The position numbers and the translations under genes are program-made. Positions 4,385 to 8,691 of a DNA stretch of 8,691 nt are shown here, one piece after another (within the stretch, counting starts at the first letter, position 1; each line of letters starts with the position of its first letter). The stretch covers positions 1-8,691 of the forward strand of contig CBFCZU010000181.1 in NCBI GenBank assembly GCA_965602635.1, in the 5' to 3' direction. This stretch comes from CBFCZU01 sp965602635 (GTDB lineage Bacteria; Planctomycetota; Phycisphaerae; SM23-33). The notes beneath the pieces are model-generated. The model was not told where the DNA came from. It made no database searches and saw only the letters and a list, made by a program, of their open reading frames with translations.

Positions 4385-7348
4385 TCACCACAGCCAGGCG
4401 AACATCTCCAGGCGGGGGAACAGCGCCTCCAGCAGCCCGCGAGACTGGTCGTTCAGCGTGGGTCTGATACGCAGATCGAGCTGCAAGTAGGCCTCGAACG
4501 GCGTCTCGATGCCGCCGACGATCCTGGTGACGGTCAGGTCGCCGCCGGTCAGCGTGACCTCGGCGCCGGCCGGCGGGGCGGCCAGGACTTCCACCCGCCC
4601 CCGGTCGATCTTGAGGGCGGCGCGGTGCTTCTGGCCCACGATCGAGACCGTCCCGCACCAGTCGCTCACCTTGCCCGCTCGCAGGCGATGCTCCAGCAGC
4701 GGCCTCAGCTCGGTCAGGAACCGCGGCAGGTCCAGGAGGCCGAACATCCCCACTCCGCCGGTCCGGCGGCTGCGATAGCCCATCGGCTGGAACAGCTCGG
4801 CCAGGCTGGGCACGCACGTCCGGAGCGTGACCTTCTTTGCCCCGCGCCGCTCCAGTCGGCGGTGCAGCGCGGCTAGGAGTGCGGCGGCAGTTTCCTGGCG
4901 ATGCTTGCCCGCGGCGACGGCAAACTCGCGGATTCTGCCCGCACCGTCGAAAACCTGCGCCGTAACGTAGCCTGCCAGCTTGCGCCCGCGGCGGGCCAGC
5001 AGGGCGACGCTGTCGGAATCGTGCACCGTCGCCCGCTGGATGCGTATGGCCCATGCCTCCGCGTAGCAGGCATTGAACAGTCGGGCCATGGCCCGCTCGT
5101 CGCCGCGGCGGTAGGGGATGACCTTCACGCCGCGGACCCTCTTGCGGGGCCCCTCGCCGGTCAGCTCGCGCGTCAGCTCCTCCTGCGGCGGCACGTCAAC
5201 GAAGCCGAAGCTGCGGTACAGGGCGTGGGCGACGTTCCGGGTGCCCGTGTCCAGGGCGGCGCAGGAGCACCGCCGGGCGCGGCGGCTGTTCATCGACCGG
5301 CTCATGGCCAGCCGCGTCAGGCCCCGCCTCCGGAACTTCGGCGAGCAGTGCACCCAGTAAAGGAAGAACATCGACACGTGCGTGTTGCACGGCATGTGGG
5401 CGACGAGGTCGGCGGAGAAGATGTTGGCCACCGGCTGGCCGTTGACGATCGGATAGACCTCCAGCGCGCCCCGGTGGCGGGTCAGGAAGCCGGCCGCCCG
5501 CCGGCCGTCGGCGCGGGCGATGCCGCTCAGCGAGAATCTCGCGGCGGCGGGGTGGCCGATGCGGGCGAGCTGATGGCCCGCCTCGAGCTGGAAGCGTCGG
5601 TCGAGTGACCGGGCGAGCGTCGCCAGCCTCCCGGCCGCGTCGGGGCGGCCCTGCTCAAGGAGCAGCAGCGCCGCGACGGCGGCAAGCCCCTTGTCGGCGT
5701 CGGAGCCCGCCAGTCGGGCAAGCTCGGCCGGGCCGCGCCGGTCGCGCGCCCGCGCCATCCGGGCCGCGCCCACGAGCCGCACGCCCGCGCCGCCGGCCGA
5801 CAACTGCCGGGCCGCGTAGCTCAGCGTGCGCTTGTCGGCACGCTGGCAGGCCAGAAGCGCCTCAACGGCGTCGGCGCGCTCCGAGGCCGGCGCCTCCGCC
5901 TCCGTCACCCGCCGCCGAAGGTACCGCCGCACGCCCTGCTTGAACGCCTTCGAGCCGAAGCGGCTCAGCCCCAGCGGGTGAACCGTCGCGCCGGCCGCGG
6001 CGAAGTAAGGGTACAGGTCGGCCTTGGCCGCCCGGCTGAGGAAGTGGATCACCACGTCGAGGTCGGTGAAGACCGCCCGCGGCGCCGCCCGCCGATCGAA
6101 CTTCTTGGGTATGGCCTTGACGAAGCGCCCCAGCAGCTCGTCGCCGCAGCGCCGCGACAGCTCGCGCCAGATCCACAGCCCCGGCCTGGAGTCGTACTCG
6201 CTGTATAGCCACCCGGCGTCGAGCCCGGCGAAGCGGCGCCGGCTCTCGCGCTCCAGGGCGTCGCCCAGTTCGTCGGCCTCGCGGGCGAAGCCGGCCCAGC
6301 GCATCGCCAGAAGCCCGGCGAAGCGGCTCAAGGCGCGGCGACCGAGCACGGTGTCATTGATGAAGTATCCGCCCCGCAGCATGTCCGTCAGAACGTCGAT
6401 CACGCGCCCGCCGAGGGCATAGGCCATCCCCGCGTCCGTGGCGCCGGTCCCGAGGTGAATCACCGGCCCGGGGCCGCCCCAACTCCCGATCAAGCCGCTG
6501 GTGCATGCGCCCGTCAGCTCGATCCGCCGGGGCCGCTGCTTCCTGCCGGCGGTCATGGCCTCGAAACGCGGGCAGACCTTGCGGGCGATCCGCATGAACG
6601 CGTCCACCCGCTCGGCCACCAGGGGCGAGCAGCGGATGCGGAAACTGCCCACGCGCCTCGTGGTGTACTGTGCGGCGATTTCGTGCGGCAGGCTGCCGGC
6701 AGGTCGGCGCCGCGGGCCTGCGAACGCCTCCTCGATCAGCCGGCGCGACAGGAGGTGGCAGTCGCCGACGAATCCGGCGCTCCCGACGGCCACGACGCGC
6801 CCGCGCCCGAAGGGCACCGACACGGCGGCCGCCTCGCCGGTCTTTCGGTGGCTGATCAGCACGGCCGCCCGCCTGGCGGCGCGGACGGGGCTCCACCGCT
6901 TCAGCCAGACGTCGTCCTTCCCGACGCCGTGGCGACCCAGGCGGCTGTGGACGCGGATCGAATCGCCCTCATACCCCGCCACGAGGTCGGCGTCGTGGCC
7001 TTGCCCTCCGGCCGCAGCGGCGGGGGAGAGGTACTCGACGCCGAACCGCCGGGCGACGGCGGCGACGGCCATTTCCGCCACCCCGCGCCCGGAATATCGC
7101 TCGAAGACCCCGGCCGAGGCCGCTAGCAGCAGACCGCCCCCGCGGCGGACGAATTGCACGATCGCCGCCATCTCGCGGGCGCTGTACGTGGCCGGACTGT
7201 GCCCGGCGATCACCAGCACGCCGTGGCGGGCAAGCACCGCGGCCCGCAGCGCCGCCCTGTTGTCGGTCACGTGGTACCGATCGTCCGGCTCCAGCCGCAC
7301 CAGCCCCCCGGCCAGAGGATCGCGCGAACGGTCCACCAGCACCGCCAC
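4385..7348 (-). CDS. Fusion: ThuA/GATase-like + degenerate M60-like + helical repeats + Eis-like GNAT/SCP2
   Basis: The protein has 987 residues and a GTG start, with no signal peptide or membrane helix. Residues 1-210 form a ThuA/GATase-like Rossmann unit: VLVIAGH (44-50), FVRRGGGLLLAA (66-77), FGRGRVVAVGSAGF (180-193). Residues 232-460 follow the layout of peptidase-M60/gluzincin domains, including LYPYFAAAGATVHPLG (445-460). Where HELGH is expected, after the GGRVI strand, it reads TDMLRGGYF (321-329). The only HE pair in the protein (222-223, HEIAAQ) does not make HExxH. Residues 485-625 are Ala/Leu/Arg-rich helices of HEAT-like character. Residues 630-720 are a GNAT domain with acetyl-CoA loop FRRRGLTRL (672-680) and N-x-x-x-x-L-Y-R-S-F-G-F (705-716); its first strand and helices seem short or missing. 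Residues 741-868 are a second GNAT, and 896-987 an SCP2-like domain, the Eis acetyltransferase order. The acceptor is unknown. The frame continues upstream of GTG 7348 to 7519 without an ATG, GTG or TTG, so the start is uncertain. Confidence 0.8.
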   Translation of the reverse strand: MAVLVDRSRDPLAGGLVRLEPDDRYHVTDNRAALRAAVLARHGVLVIAGHSPATYSAREMAAIVQFVRRGGGLLLAASAGVFERYSGRGVAEMAVAAVARRFGVEYLSPAAAAGGQGHDADLVAGYEGDSIRVHSRLGRHGVGKDDVWLKRWSPVRAARRAAVLISHRKTGEAAAVSVPFGRGRVVAVGSAGFVGDCHLLSRRLIEEAFAGPRRRPAGSLPHEIAAQYTTRRVGSFRIRCSPLVAERVDAFMRIARKVCPRFEAMTAGRKQRPRRIELTGACTSGLIGSWGGPGPVIHLGTGATDAGMAYALGGRVIDVLTDMLRGGYFINDTVLGRRALSRFAGLLAMRWAGFAREADELGDALERESRRRFAGLDAGWLYSEYDSRPGLWIWRELSRRCGDELLGRFVKAIPKKFDRRAAPRAVFTDLDVVIHFLSRAAKADLYPYFAAAGATVHPLGLSRFGSKAFKQGVRRYLRRRVTEAEAPASERADAVEALLACQRADKRTLSYAARQLSAGGAGVRLVGAARMARARDRRGPAELARLAGSDADKGLAAVAALLLLEQGRPDAAGRLATLARSLDRRFQLEAGHQLARIGHPAAARFSLSGIARADGRRAAGFLTRHRGALEVYPIVNGQPVANIFSADLVAHMPCNTHVSMFFLYWVHCSPKFRRRGLTRLAMSRSMNSRRARRCSCAALDTGTRNVAHALYRSFGFVDVPPQEELTRELTGEGPRKRVRGVKVIPYRRGDERAMARLFNACYAEAWAIRIQRATVHDSDSVALLARRGRKLAGYVTAQVFDGAGRIREFAVAAGKHRQETAAALLAALHRRLERRGAKKVTLRTCVPSLAELFQPMGYRSRRTGGVGMFGLLDLPRFLTELRPLLEHRLRAGKVSDWCGTVSIVGQKHRAALKIDRGRVEVLAAPPAGAEVTLTGGDLTVTRIVGGIETPFEAYLQLDLRIRPTLNDQSRGLLEALFPRLEMFAWLW

Positions 7349-7451
7349 CGCGGGCCTGCGCGCGCTCCATTTGTCTCGCGTGGACTTGATGATCCGTCCC
7401 TTTCTGACCGTGTGGGCGACGAACGCCTCCCCGGCGAAATGGGAATCCCCT

Positions 7452-7481
7452 AATGTACATCGCGCCGCCGAGCGGCGGCAA
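7452..7481 (-). promoter_or_regulatory. Candidate promoter of the 987-residue fusion gene
   Basis: On the minus strand TTGCCG (7481-7476, 4 of 6 to TTGACA) and TACATT (7457-7452, 4 of 6 to TATAAT) are 18 nt apart. The start point would be near 7446, giving a leader of about 98 nt to GTG 7348. A strong Shine-Dalgarno-like GGGGAGG at 7432-7426 has no ATG, GTG or TTG at a normal distance after it. The -35 box overlaps the inverted repeat at 7464-7479. Confidence 0.35.
7464..7479. promoter_or_regulatory. Inverted repeat GCCGCC-GAGC-GGCGGC, possible operator
   Basis: Six-bp arms at 7464-7469 and 7474-7479 surround GAGC. The repeat lies between the -35 and -10 boxes of the candidate promoter and overlaps the -35, a typical site for a repressor. 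The all-GC arms could also arise from the base composition. No regulator gene is encoded in the window. Confidence 0.35.
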
Positions 7482-7486
7482 GAGAT

Positions 7487-7506
7487 ATTATCCCCGAGCG
7501 GATAAT
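7487..7506. promoter_or_regulatory. AT-rich inverted repeat ATTATCC-CCGAGC-GGATAAT, possible operator or UP element
   Basis: Perfect 7-bp arms at 7487-7493 and 7500-7506 flank a 6-nt centre. The arms are AT-rich in an otherwise very GC-rich region. They end 5 bp upstream of the candidate -35 box of the fusion gene, where an activator site or UP element would lie. ATAATTAT (7502-7509), itself a palindrome, extends the AT-rich patch. The site sits between divergent genes and could serve both. Confidence 0.45.
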
Positions 7507-7569
7507 TATTTCCGGGCCTTCAGGCAGCGGTCGGCGCCGCCGTCGCGGCGACGGGCGGGCGAATCCGGG

Positions 7570-7598
7570 TAGGCAGTTCGGCCGTCTCAGGGTAAAAT
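7570..7598 (+). promoter_or_regulatory. Promoter of the small membrane-protein gene, probably leaderless
   Basis: TAGGCA (7570-7575, 4 of 6 to TTGACA), a 17-nt spacer and TAAAAT (7593-7598, 5 of 6 to TATAAT) form a good sigma70-like promoter. The -10 box overlaps ATG 7597, and exactly 7 nt separate it from ATG 7606. Transcription would therefore begin at or next to ATG 7606, making a leaderless mRNA starting at that codon. Confidence 0.5.
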
Positions 7599-7992
7599 GG
7601 ACGTTATGGAGGATCGCACGTCACGCAGTTCGCAGGCCGGAGAGTCTGTCGCCGCGGCCGCTCGTTTCGGCGGGGCGGCGAGGCGTTTTTTCGAGCTGCC
7701 AGGCACGTCGCTGGCGCTGCGCATCCTCTGGGCGACGTCGCTGGCCGCGAGCATCGCGCTGGCGGCGTTGCGGATGTATCCCACGGCGGCGGGGCAGGTG
7801 GTCCTCGGCCTGATCGGCGCCGGGTTCGTCCTGTTCACCATCGCCCGCGCGAGCGTCGGCCCGCGCGAGGAGAGGCCGGCCACTTGCGGGGCGCTGCTCA
7901 GCCCGCCCATGCGCGCCGTGTACCGCGCCGGATACGCACTGATGTTCTGCGGCGTCGTCGTGGCGTCACTGGCGTCGCTGCGAGGGCTGTAG
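7597..7992 (+). CDS. Small three-helix membrane protein, function unknown
   Basis: The protein has 131 residues from ATG 7597, or 128 from ATG 7606. The first 38 residues are polar with several Arg, so probably cytoplasmic. Three hydrophobic segments follow, at about 39-60, 65-83 and 111-128, separated by a short turn (61-64) and a polar loop (84-110) holding one Cys. No family was recognised and no catalytic motif is seen. The plus strand is chosen because the opposite-strand frame is Ser/Pro/Arg-rich and featureless, whereas this one shows clear membrane segments. AGGG lies 4 nt before ATG 7597, but the promoter places the transcript start at ATG 7606, which I think more likely. It is divergent from the fusion gene and ends 12 bp from the convergent J-domain gene, without a visible terminator between them. 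It may be a structural or accessory membrane protein. Confidence 0.7.
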   Translation: MDVMEDRTSRSSQAGESVAAAARFGGAARRFFELPGTSLALRILWATSLAASIALAALRMYPTAAGQVVLGLIGAGFVLFTIARASVGPREERPATCGALLSPPMRAVYRAGYALMFCGVVVASLASLRGL

Positions 7993-8004
7993 GGCGGGGG
8001 GATG

Positions 8005-8646
8005 TCAGGCGGGGGGCAGGTTGTGATCACTTCGCGGCCCGGGCAGGGCACGCCGACCCGAGAGGGCAAGCTGAACCAGCCGCCAGGCCACCTTCCGCGT
8101 CAGCGACAGCACGTAAACCGTCGCCGCCAGCACCGACACGTAGATGGCCAGCGGAATCGTCACGACGATGAGGAAGTCGAGCGTGCCGACCTCGTGGCCG
8201 AACCGGCCCAGCAGGCCGGAGTTGACCGTCAGATACGTCGCCGCCGCCGCCACGGCAATCGCCAGCGCCCAGAGGCAGACGAAGATGCGGTTCTCGTCCA
8301 CGGTGGAGTAGGAGAGCTTCTGGGCGGCGCACCGCCCGTGCCAGCGGAACTTGACCTCCGGGCGGCCGCCGGGCAGCGCCTCCTCGACTTCCAGGCGGAT
8401 GAAGTCCTGCGGCGCGTAGGTCCGCTCGTCTCGCCAGCCCCCGAGGCCGCGGGGCGCCGGCTCGAAGGGGCGGGTGATCGCCCGGTACGCCTCGGCCAGC
8501 TCGCGGAATCGGCGCTCCGCCTCGCCTCGCCGGCCGGGGCAGTTGTCAGGGTGGCACTTCAACGCGGCCTGGCGGTACGCGGCCCTGATCTCCTCCAGAC
8601 CCGCGCCGCGAGAAACGCCCAGCGTCTCGTATGGGTCGGCCTCCAT
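8005..8646 (-). CDS. Membrane-anchored J-domain (DnaJ-like) protein
   Basis: The protein has 213 residues from ATG 8646; GTG 8652 would add two. The N-terminus is a J domain (residues about 3-60): DPYETLGV (4-11), helix II with EIRAAYRQAALKCHPD, and the HPD tripeptide at 32-34 that stimulates DnaK ATPase activity, then helix III FRELAEAYRAI. There is no Gly/Phe-rich linker, zinc finger or substrate-binding domain as in DnaJ. After about 55 linker residues come two membrane helices (about 121-141 and 156-181) and a basic tail. This is a type III J protein that would recruit Hsp70 to the inner membrane; the client is unknown. The J domain comes before the membrane helices, so it should be cytoplasmic, as required for DnaK contact. 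ATG 8646 is preferred because TATACT ends 7 nt upstream. Confidence 0.88.
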   Translation of the reverse strand: MEADPYETLGVSRGAGLEEIRAAYRQAALKCHPDNCPGRRGEAERRFRELAEAYRAITRPFEPAPRGLGGWRDERTYAPQDFIRLEVEEALPGGRPEVKFRWHGRCAAQKLSYSTVDENRIFVCLWALAIAVAAAATYLTVNSGLLGRFGHEVGTLDFLIVVTIPLAIYVSVLAATVYVLSLTRKVAWRLVQLALSGRRALPGPRSDHNLPPA

Positions 8647-8653
8647 CGCCACC

Positions 8654-8659
8654 AGTATA
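8654..8659 (-). promoter_or_regulatory. -10 box (TATACT) of the J-domain gene, probably leaderless
   Basis: TATACT (8659-8654 on the minus strand, 5 of 6 to TATAAT) is followed by 7 nt and then ATG 8646, so the transcript should begin at the start codon. GGTGG lies too close to the ATG to be a normal ribosome binding site. No convincing -35 box is seen at a 15-19 nt distance. Confidence 0.4.
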
Positions 8660-8691
8660 TCGCAACTACCGGCCGGGAAGCGGAAAAATCC

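Noticed and set aside
3080..4876. Plus-strand open frame of 598 codons opposite the PurF-like gene and the end of the fusion gene.
   Set aside because: It runs antisense to a clearly recognisable PurF homologue, crosses the intergenic promoter region, and its translation has no recognisable motifs. Long antisense frames are expected at this GC content.
6501..7505. Plus-strand open frame of 334 codons opposite the fusion gene.
   Set aside because: It is Arg/Pro/Ser-rich with no domain, and it is antisense to the ThuA-like region.
7535..7550. CGCCGC-CGTC-GCGGCG hairpin in the divergent region as a regulatory site.
   Set aside because: Its simple GC composition makes it likely by chance, and it has no useful position relative to either promoter.
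8023..8030. GTGATCAC palindrome as an operator.
   Set aside because: It lies inside the J-domain coding region, is only 8 bp long, and is expected by chance.
7587..8069. Minus-strand open frame of 160 codons opposite the small membrane protein.
   Set aside because: It is Ser/Pro-rich without motifs and overlaps the J-domain gene end. The plus-strand reading shows three membrane helices and has a good promoter.

Overview
The window is GC-rich bacterial chromosome with GTG as well as ATG starts. Two lipoprotein genes, a gingipain-like (C25) lipoprotein, an alternative PurF of the MGGFFG type and a lipoprotein resembling planctomycete DUF6655 proteins together suggest a planctomycete (Phycisphaerae-like) or a neighbouring PVC/FCB lineage. 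This assignment is inference from gene content. No rRNA, tRNA, CRISPR array, insertion sequence or integrase was found.

Layout. Positions 1-190 carry no convincing gene but hold at least six hairpins packed end to end, part of them forming a cloverleaf-like REP-type palindrome. At 192-313 (+) lies what looks like the first 40 or so codons of a SAM-dependent methyltransferase, cut off where the next gene begins. Then come three minus-strand genes. These are a small lipoprotein with its own promoter (314-919), a C25-family cysteine-protease-like lipoprotein (1024-2724), and a PurF-like amidophosphoribosyltransferase (2762-4192). The PurF-like gene is read from a sigma70-like promoter at 4297-4326, through a leader of about 100 nt with stacked hairpins. 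PurF and C25 are 37 bp apart and probably co-transcribed, although no functional link is obvious.

Further right, a 987-residue minus-strand gene (4385-7348) joins four units: a ThuA/GATase-like domain, a peptidase-M60-like domain without HExxH, a helical repeat region, and an Eis-like GNAT-GNAT-SCP2 module. A divergent intergenic region (7349-7596) with two inverted repeats separates it from a small three-helix membrane protein (7597-7992, +). That gene converges on a J-domain membrane protein (8005-8646, -). Both of these last two genes have a -10 hexamer exactly 7 nt before an ATG, which suggests leaderless transcripts.

There is no sign of a single multi-gene defence or mobile system. The most unusual points are the M60-like/Eis-like fusion, the PurF homologue that lacks its catalytic N-terminal Cys while keeping the Fe-S ligand positions, the structured purF leader, and the palindrome cluster beside a truncated methyltransferase.
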